Source of the DNA: Bacteroidales bacterium Bact_14
Lineage (GTDB): Bacteria; Bacteroidota; Bacteroidia; Bacteroidales; UBA932
NCBI GenBank assembly: GCA_001602865.1
Contig: LUZF01000007.1
Span: forward strand, 1-59,088
Reading direction: 5' to 3'
Length of the DNA: 59,088 nt
Shown in pieces: positions 41,420 to 50,344 of this stretch (positions are counted from its first letter, which is position 1; each line of letters starts with the position of its first letter). The position numbers were made by a program, and so were the translations under genes. Under the pieces are notes generated by a model. It was not told where the DNA came from, did no database searches, and saw only the letters and a program-made list of their open reading frames with translations.

Positions 41420-43141
41420 ATGAAAACAAGATATATCCTTTCTGCGCTTGCAGCATTCTCCCTGCTTCTGACCGGCTGCGTCCAATCGCTTCCCGGCGAC
41501 CTCGAGGTTATCCAGGTTGACAAGTCCTACGTGTCCATCCCCGAAGCGGGTGGTGACGGCACGATCAAGGTGACCTGTGCAGAAGCCTGGTCCGTCTATA
41601 CCGACGAGAACAACACCATCCCGAACTGGCTCACCGTCACCCCGATGAGCGGCTCCGGCGATGCGACCATGACTTTCCATGCCGACGGCACTCCGAGCTA
41701 CCGCGAGGCGACCATCAAGATCAAGGTCGGCGACAAGTTCCAGCACATTACCGTAGCCCAGGGCGTCAATATGGTGTCCGAGGCTACCTGCGCCCAGGTC
41801 ATCGCCGGCCCGGACGGCAAGAACTTCATCGTCGAAGGCGTCTGCGTCTCCATCGCCAATACGCAGTATGGTAACTGGTACCTTGAGGACAAGACCGGCC
41901 AGATCTACATCTACGGTACCGTGGATGCGGAAGGCAAATACAACTGGACCAGTTTCGGCATCGAAGAAGGCGACGTCGTGAAGGTGAAGGGTCCGAAGAC
42001 GACCTACAACGGCACCGTCGAGCTCGTCGACGTCAAGGTTGTCAGCGTGACCAAGTCCCTGGTACAGCTTGTCTCCGGTGGCGAAGCCTCCATTGAAAGC
42101 GACGGCGGTCCCTTCGAAGTCGGCCTTGTCAGCAAGGGCGGCAGCATCGCCATCGATATTCCGGCGGCGGCCAAGGAGTGGCTCTCCATCTCCGGTATCA
42201 AGGTGGTTCCGGGCGTTCCGGATCCCGCCTTCCCGACCATCGCGGTTCCTGACACCACGGTCGTGACCTTCCAGGCTACGGCGAACGAGGCCGGCCCGCG
42301 TCTCGCGACGATTTCCTACTCTTCCTCCAAGGATGGCAACACCTCCACGGTGACTTCCCTGGTCAGCCAGGCCGGCCTGTCCGGCACCGAGCTTGTGCCG
42401 TTCACCGTCTCCGAGGCTGTCGCCTACGCCCAGAAACTGGGTAGCGAGAGCACGAAGGACTTCTATGTCAAGGGTATCGTTTCGAGAATCGCCAACAACG
42501 GCGCCTTCGGTTCCTATGGCAACTCGACGTTCTTCCTCTCCGAGGACGGTACGTTCGACGGTACGGATGACAAGAACTTCAACAAGGAAGTGACCTTCGA
42601 GGCCTACCGCGTCCTCTACTTCGACAACCAGAAGTGGGTGCCCGGTACGAATGTGGGCCAGGTCTCCGTCGGTGACGAGGTCGTCATCTGCGGCAAACTC
42701 ACGCTCTATAACGGCATCGCCGAGACTTCCGGCAACAAGGCCTATGTCTACAGCATCAACGGTGTCAAGGAAGAGACCAACGGTCTCGGCAGCCTTGCGT
42801 TCCCGTTCAAGCCTGCAGGTGCGAAGGCCTGCTTCGACGCCGGCTTCAAGGGCAGCGTCTATGTCCAGGGCATTATCAGCAAGATCGCCAACAACGGTCA
42901 GTTCAGCGCCCAGTACGGCAATGCGTCCTTCTACATCTCCGACGACGGCGTGTACCACGACGACGATTTCGAGGCCTACCGCGTCCTCTACCTGGGCAAC
43001 AGGAAGTGGGTCGAGGGTGACACCCAGATCGCTGTCGGCGACGAAGTGATCATCAATGGACCTCTGACCAAGTACAACGCTACGTACGAGACGGTCCAGA
43101 ACAAGGGTTACATCTATTCCCTGAACGGCAAGACCGAGTAA
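41420..43141 (+). CDS. Secreted lipoprotein with BACON-like domains and three OB-fold-like repeats (DUF5689-like)
   Basis: Lipobox LLLTGC; BACON-like N-terminus; OB-like repeats starting FIVEGVCVSIANTQYGNWYLED, DFYVKGIVSRIANNGAFGSYGNSTFFLSED, SVYVQGIISKIANNGQFSAQYGNASFYISDD. Confidence 0.8.
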   Translation: MKTRYILSALAAFSLLLTGCVQSLPGDLEVIQVDKSYVSIPEAGGDGTIKVTCAEAWSVYTDENNTIPNWLTVTPMSGSGDATMTFHADGTPSYREATIKIKVGDKFQHITVAQGVNMVSEATCAQVIAGPDGKNFIVEGVCVSIANTQYGNWYLEDKTGQIYIYGTVDAEGKYNWTSFGIEEGDVVKVKGPKTTYNGTVELVDVKVVSVTKSLVQLVSGGEASIESDGGPFEVGLVSKGGSIAIDIPAAAKEWLSISGIKVVPGVPDPAFPTIAVPDTTVVTFQATANEAGPRLATISYSSSKDGNTSTVTSLVSQAGLSGTELVPFTVSEAVAYAQKLGSESTKDFYVKGIVSRIANNGAFGSYGNSTFFLSEDGTFDGTDDKNFNKEVTFEAYRVLYFDNQKWVPGTNVGQVSVGDEVVICGKLTLYNGIAETSGNKAYVYSINGVKEETNGLGSLAFPFKPAGAKACFDAGFKGSVYVQGIISKIANNGQFSAQYGNASFYISDDGVYHDDDFEAYRVLYLGNRKWVEGDTQIAVGDEVIINGPLTKYNATYETVQNKGYIYSLNGKTE

Positions 43142-43161
43142 CGGACAGTTGCTTATTTTCG

Positions 43162-43195
43162 GTGAGCCGACCCATTCCGGGCCGGCTCACTTTTT
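43162..43195 (+). terminator. Rho-independent terminator between the OB-fold gene and the NUC1 gene
   Basis: GTGAGCCG...CGGCTCAC stem followed by TTTTT. Confidence 0.8.
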
Positions 43196-43246
43196 ATTAT
43201 TGCGGGAAAACTTGTAACTTTACAGACTACTAAAGTCTTGCTGTGT

Positions 43247-44395
43247 ATGGAACGTCTATTCCGGTTCAGGATGCTATCGGTTTTGACCGCCTTCCTGCTG
43301 TTTGCAACTGCCTGCGGAGAGAAAGTGGAGGGCGAGGTCAGGCTCATTGTCCCTGAGACGCAACTGGCGTGGGAAGGGGGCAGCCAGGACATTTCAATCG
43401 TGGCCGGCGGCGCCTGGACGCTCGAATTCGAGTTCGACGCCGATGCCTGGGCGCGCGTGGACCGTGCTTCCGGCACGGGGAATGCTTCCGTGACGCTCCG
43501 TTGGGACGCAAACCCGAGCACGGACGACCTGCGGTATGTCCGTTTGGTCCTGCACGGCGGCAGCAAGATGTCCAGCGTCCCGCTGACCCAGGCCAAGGCG
43601 GGGGAGGTCTCCGTCCTGACTTCCGACACGCCGGGCAAGTGGATGGAACTCCCCGCGACGAATACCCCGGGGCTGTTCTTCATCTACCACCCGATGCCGG
43701 ACAACCGCTCGCTCCGCAATTATTCCTATTACTATGATCCCTCCGCCCGTGTCGCCGTCTGGGTGGCGTATCCGCTCAACAACGGCCTGAAGGGCACCGG
43801 CAACCGCCCGGATCCGGAGCCGTGGGGGCTGGACCCGAAGGTTCCGAAGGCAGACCAGGCCGTCCTGTACAAGGGCTATTCCCTGAGCAGCACCTATGAT
43901 CGCGGCCATCAGATCCCGTCCGCCGACCGCTACGCGTACGGCGCCAACGTCGAGACTTACTACGGCGCGAATATGACCCCGCAGCGCAATGATTTCAACG
44001 GAGGAATCTGGAGCACGCTTGAAAGTAAGGTGCGTACCTGGGCCGGCAAATGCGACACGCTGTATGTCGTGACCGGCGCCGACCTGCGCGGTGCAAGCGA
44101 GAAGGTCCAGGACAACGAGCGCAAGGATGTCACCGTGCCGACGGGCTATTTCAAGGCGCTGCTCGCCTACAAGAAGGGCGGCGACTTCGGCACCGGGACC
44201 GGGAATTACATCGGGATCGGTTTCTATTTCGAACACCGCAAATACGAAAATACCAACGCCGCCGTCAAGGCCCAGGCCCTCAGCCTGGATACCCTGGAAG
44301 ACCTGCTCGGCCTGGATTTCTTCGTGAACCTTCCCGCGGACACGCAGAAAACCGTCGAGGCGCAGGATCCCGTCGACTGGTGGTGGAATAACTGA
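43247..44395 (+). CDS. BACON-domain DNA/RNA non-specific endonuclease (NUC1 family) lipoprotein
   Basis: Lipobox LLFATAC; BACON-like region; catalytic STYDRGHQIPSADR and YYGANMTPQRNDFNGGIWSTLESKVR. Confidence 0.93.
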   Translation: MERLFRFRMLSVLTAFLLFATACGEKVEGEVRLIVPETQLAWEGGSQDISIVAGGAWTLEFEFDADAWARVDRASGTGNASVTLRWDANPSTDDLRYVRLVLHGGSKMSSVPLTQAKAGEVSVLTSDTPGKWMELPATNTPGLFFIYHPMPDNRSLRNYSYYYDPSARVAVWVAYPLNNGLKGTGNRPDPEPWGLDPKVPKADQAVLYKGYSLSSTYDRGHQIPSADRYAYGANVETYYGANMTPQRNDFNGGIWSTLESKVRTWAGKCDTLYVVTGADLRGASEKVQDNERKDVTVPTGYFKALLAYKKGGDFGTGTGNYIGIGFYFEHRKYENTNAAVKAQALSLDTLEDLLGLDFFVNLPADTQKTVEAQDPVDWWWNN

Positions 44396-44403
44396 TTTAT
44401 ACT

Positions 44404-44850
44404 ATGAAACGCATCATCCTGTTTATGGTCGCAGCGCTGTTGCTTAGCTGCGAATGGGCCTTTGCCCAGAAAGAGACGTATACGATTACGCATTCCGGCT
44501 GGGGACGGCTGGAGACCGGCGTCAAGGTCGCTATGACGACCTACGAGACTTCCGTGTCCGAGCTGGACATCCACCGCTGGCGGAAGACCAGGGGAGAGCT
44601 GGTCCTGGACCAGGAGGGAAAGCTCCTCACCGTGCGCCTGCCCCGAAAAGAACTTACGTATAACCTGCTGACGGACAGCTATGTCCATCAGACCCGGGGC
44701 GGCTGGGACTATGTCGAGTGCATGGCCCTGGAGAATGACCATACCCTCTGCCGTGTCTGGGTGTGCACCCACGAGGACGGCACCCGCCAGATCCTGGTCC
44801 TGTATCCCAAGTTCGTCCAGGGCTACAAGATCATTCCCGTAGAAGAATAA
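44404..44850 (+). CDS. Exported 148-aa protein of unknown function
   Basis: Signal peptide MKRIILFMVAALLLSCEWAFAQ; between two nuclease genes; family not recognised. Confidence 0.75.
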   Translation: MKRIILFMVAALLLSCEWAFAQKETYTITHSGWGRLETGVKVAMTTYETSVSELDIHRWRKTRGELVLDQEGKLLTVRLPRKELTYNLLTDSYVHQTRGGWDYVECMALENDHTLCRVWVCTHEDGTRQILVLYPKFVQGYKIIPVEE

Positions 44851-44866
44851 CAATCCCCGATAACCG

Positions 44867-45946
44867 ATGAAAAGACTGATTTGTATGCTCCTGGCGCTGC
44901 TCGTGCTGTCCGGCACGTCGGCGTGCGGCCAGAAAAAGAAGACGACGGAGAACTTCGCCGTCGTGGGTTTCTACAACGTGGAAAACCTGTTCGACACGCT
45001 GGACGACCCGGACCGGGACGATTCCCAGTTCCTGCCGGACGGCGAGAACAAGTGGACGCCGGACAAGTACCGCAGGAAGCTGAACAACATCGCCCGGGCG
45101 ATCCGCGCGATTGCGACCGAGAACGGCCAGTTCCACGCCGTCCTCGGCCTCGCCGAAGTGGAGAATGACCACGTCTTGAAGGACCTGGTCGCCTGCGAGG
45201 ACCTCGCGAAGGCCGGCTTCAAGTTCGTCCACCACGAGGGCGGGGACGGCCGCGGCATCGACTGCGCGCTCCTGTACCGCCCGGACCGTTTCAAGGTCCT
45301 CGAGAGCCGGAGCATCCCGTATGACTTCAACAGCGACATCGAGTTCGAGTACAACAAGGAGGAGCAGGCCGCCTTTTCGACCCGCGACGTGCTGATGGTG
45401 CGCGGGAAGCTCGACGGCGAGATGTTCGCCGTCTACGTGGCGCACCTCCCGTCCCGCCGGGGCGACAAGGGGATGGACCTCCGCGCCCGTGGCGCCGAGA
45501 TCGTCTACCAGGACGCCATGGCCCTGATGAAAAAGTACCCAGGCATCAAGATCGCCGTGATGGGCGATATGAATGATGACCCCGTCGACGCCAGTATGAC
45601 CGAGTACCTCCACGCGCGCGAAACCATCGCCGAAATGACCCCGAAGGAATTCTTCTCCCCGTTTATGTCGATGCTGAAGGCCGGCTACGGCTCGATGGAG
45701 TACCGCGGCACCTGGGAGATCTTCGACCAGATCCTCGTGAACAACAACGTCGTCAACGCCCCCGCCGGCACGCTGAAAATCCAGCCTGTCGAGCAAGGCA
45801 AGTTCTACGGCCGTGTCTTCAAGCCGGACTTCCTGATCCAGCAGTCGGGCCGCTACAAGGGGACCCCTTTCCGCACATTCTCGAACGGCGAATTCATCGA
45901 CGGCTATTCCGACCATCTCCCCACCTACATCATCCTTTCCAAATAA
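44867..45946 (+). CDS. Endonuclease/exonuclease/phosphatase (EEP) family lipoprotein
   Basis: Lipobox SGTSAC; NVENLFDTLDDP, LAEVEND, GIDCALLYRPDRF, VAHLPSRRGD, MGDMNDDPVD, YSDHLPTY. Confidence 0.95.
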   Translation: MKRLICMLLALLVLSGTSACGQKKKTTENFAVVGFYNVENLFDTLDDPDRDDSQFLPDGENKWTPDKYRRKLNNIARAIRAIATENGQFHAVLGLAEVENDHVLKDLVACEDLAKAGFKFVHHEGGDGRGIDCALLYRPDRFKVLESRSIPYDFNSDIEFEYNKEEQAAFSTRDVLMVRGKLDGEMFAVYVAHLPSRRGDKGMDLRARGAEIVYQDAMALMKKYPGIKIAVMGDMNDDPVDASMTEYLHARETIAEMTPKEFFSPFMSMLKAGYGSMEYRGTWEIFDQILVNNNVVNAPAGTLKIQPVEQGKFYGRVFKPDFLIQQSGRYKGTPFRTFSNGEFIDGYSDHLPTYIILSK

Positions 45947-45953
45947 ACGACTT

Positions 45954-47975
45954 ATGAAAAAAGCCCTTTTGTTCCTCGCAGCAGTTATGACGCTTTCCGC
46001 TTGCAATACCGAGAAAAACCCGTTCTTCCAGGAATGGGACACCCCTTACGGCATTCCTCCCTACGAGAAGGTCAGCCTCGATGATTACGTTCCGGCGATC
46101 AAGGCCGGCATCGCCGAACAGACCAAGGAGATCGAGGCCATCGTGAACAACCCCGAGGCCCCGACCTTCGAAAACACCATCGCGGCGCTGGATCTCTCCG
46201 GTGCGCTCCTGGCCAAGGTCGGCGGCGTCCTCTACAATGTCGCCGAGACGGAGAATTCCCCCGAACTGGAGGCCATCGTCGAGGAGGTGACTCCGCTCGA
46301 GTCGGAGCACAGCGACAACATCTATATGAACAAGGCGCTCTATGAGCGCGTCGCCGCCGTCTACAACGCCGACCAGAGCAAGCTCACCCGCGAGCAGCAG
46401 ATGGTCCTCAAGAAGTACTACGAGGCCTTCGAGCGCAACGGCATCGGCCTGGGCGAGAAGGAGCAGGAGGAGCTCCGCGCCATCAACACGGAGATCTCCG
46501 TCAAGACCAACAAGCTCGGCAACAACATCCTGGCGGAGAGCAACGCCTTCAAGGAGCAGTTCGGCATCAGCGTGTCCGCCTACCCGACCGCGATGACCGA
46601 GACCGCCGACCGCGCGCGCCGCGAGCAGATGTTCAAGGCCTACTCCAGCCGCGGCCACAACGGAAATGACCACGACAACCGCCAGCTCGCGCTGGACATT
46701 ATCGACCTCCGCATCCGCAAGGCCCGCCTGATGGGGTATGACAACCCGGCCGACTACATCCTCGAGAACAAGATGGCCCACGACCACGAGACCGTGGACG
46801 CGTTCCTCGCCGACATTATGAAAGCCGCCGTCGCGAAGGCGAAGGAGGAGATCAAGGATATGCAGAAGGTGATGGACCGCGACATCGCCGCCGGCGTCCT
46901 CCCGCAGGGGACGAAGATCCAGCCCTGGGACTGGTGGTACTATGCCGAGAAGGTCCGCAAGGAGAAATACGACCTGGACGAGAGCCTGACGAAGCCCTAT
47001 TTCGAGATCAACAATGTCAAGAAGGGCATCTTCCTTGCCGCGAAAACGCTCTACGGCGTGAATGTGGAGCCCCTCCAGGGCGTTCCCGTCTACAACCCCG
47101 AGGTCGAGACCTACAAGCTGACCTACGACGACGGCTCCCTGATCGGCATCTTCACCTGCGATTATTTCCCGCGCTCTTCGAAGCGCGGCGGCGCCTGGAT
47201 GAACAATGTCCGCGAGCAGTATGCGGAGGCGGACGGCACCGACGTGCGCCCGATCATCGTGAATGTCGCGAACTTCACGTCCCCCGACGCGGACGGCCAC
47301 GCCTTCCTGACGGTGGACGAGGTCCAGACCGCCTTCCACGAGTTCGGCCACGCCCTCCACGGCTTCCTCTCGAAGTGCCACTACAAGATTGTCAGCGGTA
47401 CTTCCGTCGCCCGCGACTTCGTCGAGGTCTTCTCCCAGTTCAACGAGAACTGGGCCTTCCAGCCCGAGCTCCTCGCCCAGTATGCGAAGCATTACCAGAC
47501 CGGCGAGGTCATCCCGGCGGAGCTGGTCGAAAAGATCAACAACTCCCTGAAGTTCAACCAGGGCTTCATGACGACGGAGCTCTGCGCCGCGTCCATCCTG
47601 GATATGAAATGGCACGAGCTCTCGAGCATCGATGGCATTGAGGTAGACGCTTTTGAGGCGAAGGTCTGCAAGGAGATGGGCCTCATCGACGAGATCATCC
47701 CGCGCTACCGCACGACCTACTTCAACCACATCTTCGCCAGCGGCTACAGCGCCGGCTACTACGGCTACCTCTGGGCGGAGGTCCTCGACAAGGACGCTTT
47801 CGCCGCCTTCGAGGAGTCCCCGAACGGCGTCTTCGACCTCGCCCTCGCCAGGAAGTTCAAGGAAACCTTCCTGGAGAAGGGCGGCAGCGAAGAGCCGATG
47901 ACCCTTTACAAGTCCTTCCGTGGCCGCGAACCCGACACCGCCCCGATGCTCCGCGCCCGCGGCTTAAAAAAGTAG
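45954..47975 (+). CDS. M3 family metallopeptidase (Dcp-like) lipoprotein
   Basis: Lipobox MTLSAC; FHEFGHALHGFLS zinc site. Confidence 0.96.
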   Translation: MKKALLFLAAVMTLSACNTEKNPFFQEWDTPYGIPPYEKVSLDDYVPAIKAGIAEQTKEIEAIVNNPEAPTFENTIAALDLSGALLAKVGGVLYNVAETENSPELEAIVEEVTPLESEHSDNIYMNKALYERVAAVYNADQSKLTREQQMVLKKYYEAFERNGIGLGEKEQEELRAINTEISVKTNKLGNNILAESNAFKEQFGISVSAYPTAMTETADRARREQMFKAYSSRGHNGNDHDNRQLALDIIDLRIRKARLMGYDNPADYILENKMAHDHETVDAFLADIMKAAVAKAKEEIKDMQKVMDRDIAAGVLPQGTKIQPWDWWYYAEKVRKEKYDLDESLTKPYFEINNVKKGIFLAAKTLYGVNVEPLQGVPVYNPEVETYKLTYDDGSLIGIFTCDYFPRSSKRGGAWMNNVREQYAEADGTDVRPIIVNVANFTSPDADGHAFLTVDEVQTAFHEFGHALHGFLSKCHYKIVSGTSVARDFVEVFSQFNENWAFQPELLAQYAKHYQTGEVIPAELVEKINNSLKFNQGFMTTELCAASILDMKWHELSSIDGIEVDAFEAKVCKEMGLIDEIIPRYRTTYFNHIFASGYSAGYYGYLWAEVLDKDAFAAFEESPNGVFDLALARKFKETFLEKGGSEEPMTLYKSFRGREPDTAPMLRARGLKK

Positions 47976-47999
47976 TGCCATTCGGCACTACTTTAAGCC
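47961..47999. terminator. Hairpin overlapping the M3 peptidase stop codon; probable terminator
   Basis: GGCTTAAAAAAGTAGTGCC-ATTC-GGCACTACTTTAAGCC; stop TAG (47973-47975) lies in the left arm. Confidence 0.65.
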
Positions 48000-48024
48000 T
48001 TCATATTTCCCCCCTGCACCCTTC

Positions 48025-48065
48025 CTGTCATTTCAATCTGGCGAAGCGCGTAATGAAAGAATACT
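48025..48065 (+). repeat. Degenerate copy of the TGTCATTyyGA...GCGAAGCG dispersed repeat
   Basis: CTGTCATTTCAATCTGGCGAAGCGCGTAATGAAAGAATACT. Confidence 0.4.
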
Positions 48066-48094
48066 ACCCTGAGAGACAGGTGTCATCTGGCCAG

Positions 48095-48204
48095 GTGGCG
48101 GTTAAATAGTTGAAGGACGGCACAATAAGCAAACCGGAAGACCTTTATTTTGAGGTCTTCCGGTTTGCTTATAGCGCTATAAATCAGCTATTTAGCTGCC
48201 ACCG
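48095..48204. repeat. Nested ~110-bp palindrome, copy D (unrelated to A-C)
   Basis: Inner perfect 20-bp arms ATAAGCAAACCGGAAGACCT / AGGTCTTCCGGTTTGCTTAT; outer imperfect arms GGTGGCGGTTAAATAGTTGA / TCAGCTATTTAGCTGCCACC. Confidence 0.85.
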
Positions 48205-49155
48205 CTAGTCTTCGAGGCGGTAGCTGACGAAGGCGAAGCGCTTGCTGTCGGGGGCCCAGGAGTTGACGTTGATGGTGCCCTGGCCGCCGAAGAGGGTGAC
48301 TACGGTCTTGGGCTCGCCGCCGCCGGCCGGCATCATGCGAAGCTCGACGTTCTTGTTGGCGAGGTGCTGGTTCGGTTCAAGGTCGCCCTTCTTGTAGGTG
48401 ATGTAGACAACCTGCTTGCCGTCGGGGGAGACGTGGCCGAACCAGGAGTTGCGGTCCTCGTCGAAGGTCATCTGCTGCTGCTCGCTGCCGTCCGGTTTCA
48501 TGCGCCAGAGCTGCATCAGGCCGGTGCGGACGGAGTTGAACCAGATCCACTGGCCGTCCGGGGTATATTCCGGACCGTCGTCGAGGCCTTCGGCTTCCGT
48601 CAGGCGAACTTCGACACCGCCTTCCACGGGGATGGCGTAGATGTCATATTCTCCCTTGCGGCTCGCGCAATAGACGAGGGTCCTGCCGTCGGGGCTCCAG
48701 CCGTGGAGGTAGCTCGGGCCGAGCGGGGTTACGAGGTGCGGCGTACCGCCCTGGATCGGGAGCGTGTAGATGCGGGACTGGCGGTCTTCCGCAGTGCCGT
48801 GGCTGACAGCGATGTAGCGCCCGTCGAAGGAGAGGCAATGGTCATTGTTGCAGCGGTTGGCGTAGCCCGTGTCCAGGAGGAACGGCTCGCTCTTGCCGTC
48901 GGGGGAGATCTTGTAGAGGCGTCCGCCGCTGTTGTAGATCAGCCAGCGGCCGTCGACGGTCCAGTTCGGGGCCTCGATGGTCCCTTCGAATTCGCGGACG
49001 ACGGTCCGGGTCCCGGCTTCAACGTCGTAGATTTCCAGGATGCTGACGGTCTTGCGACGCTGCTGCTGTTGCTGCGCCTGCTGTTGCGGCTGCTGTGCAA
49101 ATGCGGTTCCCATGGCTGCAAGGAAGAGGATGAGGGTTAGTCTGAGTGTTTTCAT
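48205..49155 (-). CDS. Exported TolB/PD40 beta-propeller protein
   Basis: Signal peptide; Q-rich linker; repeats [48 protein letters not shown]. Confidence 0.9.
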   Translation of the reverse strand: MKTLRLTLILFLAAMGTAFAQQPQQQAQQQQQRRKTVSILEIYDVEAGTRTVVREFEGTIEAPNWTVDGRWLIYNSGGRLYKISPDGKSEPFLLDTGYANRCNNDHCLSFDGRYIAVSHGTAEDRQSRIYTLPIQGGTPHLVTPLGPSYLHGWSPDGRTLVYCASRKGEYDIYAIPVEGGVEVRLTEAEGLDDGPEYTPDGQWIWFNSVRTGLMQLWRMKPDGSEQQQMTFDEDRNSWFGHVSPDGKQVVYITYKKGDLEPNQHLANKNVELRMMPAGGGEPKTVVTLFGGQGTINVNSWAPDSKRFAFVSYRLED

Positions 49156-49207
49156 ATGGTTCGTTTGTCAATGGTAATCCTAAAGGTACGAAAAAACTTC
49201 CTTTTTC

Positions 49208-50251
49208 CTACATATTTTCCGGAATCTCTACCCGGCATCCCTCTTCAGAAGACTTGATACCCGCGAAGACCACGCGCATCGCCGCCAGGACATCCTTGCC
49301 GGTAATCGGCGGCTCGGTATCGGTACGGACGCATTTGACGAAAGCGTCGATGACGCCGGACTTGGTCTGGTTGTCGTTGGTCTGGATGGCCTCGACGTTC
49401 ACCATGATTTTCTCGTGCTCGATGTTGCGGATTTCGACAGGGTACTTGCCGCTGTCGTAGATGCGCATCGTGCCCTTCGTGCCGATGATGACGGTGGAAT
49501 TGTCCTCTTCCCCGTAATACGTCCAGCTGGCGATCATCGTACCGACGGCGCCGCCCTTCATCTCATAGACGCAGACGGCGTTGTCATCGACGGAAATCGG
49601 CTTTCCGACCAGGTCCGTCTTGTCGATGGTCGAAAGTTTGGAAGTCACGGCGACGATCTTATCGCCGACCAGGTACTGGATCAGGTCTGTCTTGTGGATG
49701 CCCAGGTCGGCCATGACGCCCATCGCCGCTTTGTTCTTGTCGAAGAACCACGTTCCCTTGCCGGGATCGACGCTCCAGTTCTCCGGGCCGGAATGGCCGA
49801 AGATGGTGCGGAAGGTCAGCACGCGCCCGATTTCTCCCTGGTCGATCAGCTTCTTGGCGCGGATATGGGCTTTCGCCAGCCGCTGGTTCATGCCGATCAT
49901 CAGTTTCTTTTTGTTTTTGGCGGCTGCGCGGACCATCTGCTCACACTCCTCGATGCTCGTCGCCATCGGCTTCTCGCAGAGGACGTGTTTTCCGGCCTCG
50001 AGGGCCTTGACGGTCGCTTCGCAGTGGTTGTAGTTCGCCGTACAGACGCTCACCGCGTCGATGCGCTCGTCGGCCAGGAGCTTGTCCAGGCTCTTGTACG
50101 CCGTGGCGCCATACTCCTCCGCGAGCGCCTTCGCGCGCTCATAGTTGATATCGAACAATCCGATAATCTTCGCGTCCGGGTTGTCCCGGTACTCCGGCAG
50201 ATGCCTCACCTGGGAGATCTTGCCGCATCCGATAATGCCAATCCCTATCAT
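49208..50251 (-). CDS. Gfo/Idh/MocA family oxidoreductase
   Basis: IGIGIIGCGKISQVRHLPEYRDN nucleotide-binding motif; EAGKHVLCEKPMATSIEECEQM. Confidence 0.96.
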   Translation of the reverse strand: MIGIGIIGCGKISQVRHLPEYRDNPDAKIIGLFDINYERAKALAEEYGATAYKSLDKLLADERIDAVSVCTANYNHCEATVKALEAGKHVLCEKPMATSIEECEQMVRAAAKNKKKLMIGMNQRLAKAHIRAKKLIDQGEIGRVLTFRTIFGHSGPENWSVDPGKGTWFFDKNKAAMGVMADLGIHKTDLIQYLVGDKIVAVTSKLSTIDKTDLVGKPISVDDNAVCVYEMKGGAVGTMIASWTYYGEEDNSTVIIGTKGTMRIYDSGKYPVEIRNIEHEKIMVNVEAIQTNDNQTKSGVIDAFVKCVRTDTEPPITGKDVLAAMRVVFAGIKSSEEGCRVEIPENM

Positions 50252-50344
50252 ATATAGCTCGTTATTCTTGTCAAAAATACGAACTATATTCTAAAAAAGG
50301 GACTATTTTGATATAAATCTTGCGATTTGACTCGTTCCCGGAGG

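Noticed and set aside
43224-43238. AGACT-ACTAA-AGTCT hairpin before the NUC1 start, considered as an RNA regulator
   Set aside because: Five-base-pair stem is expected by chance and has no other support.
43247-44395. NUC1 nuclease as a polymorphic toxin
   Set aside because: Stand-alone BACON-linked lipoprotein with no toxin-delivery domain and no recognisable immunity gene; scavenging or housekeeping is simpler.
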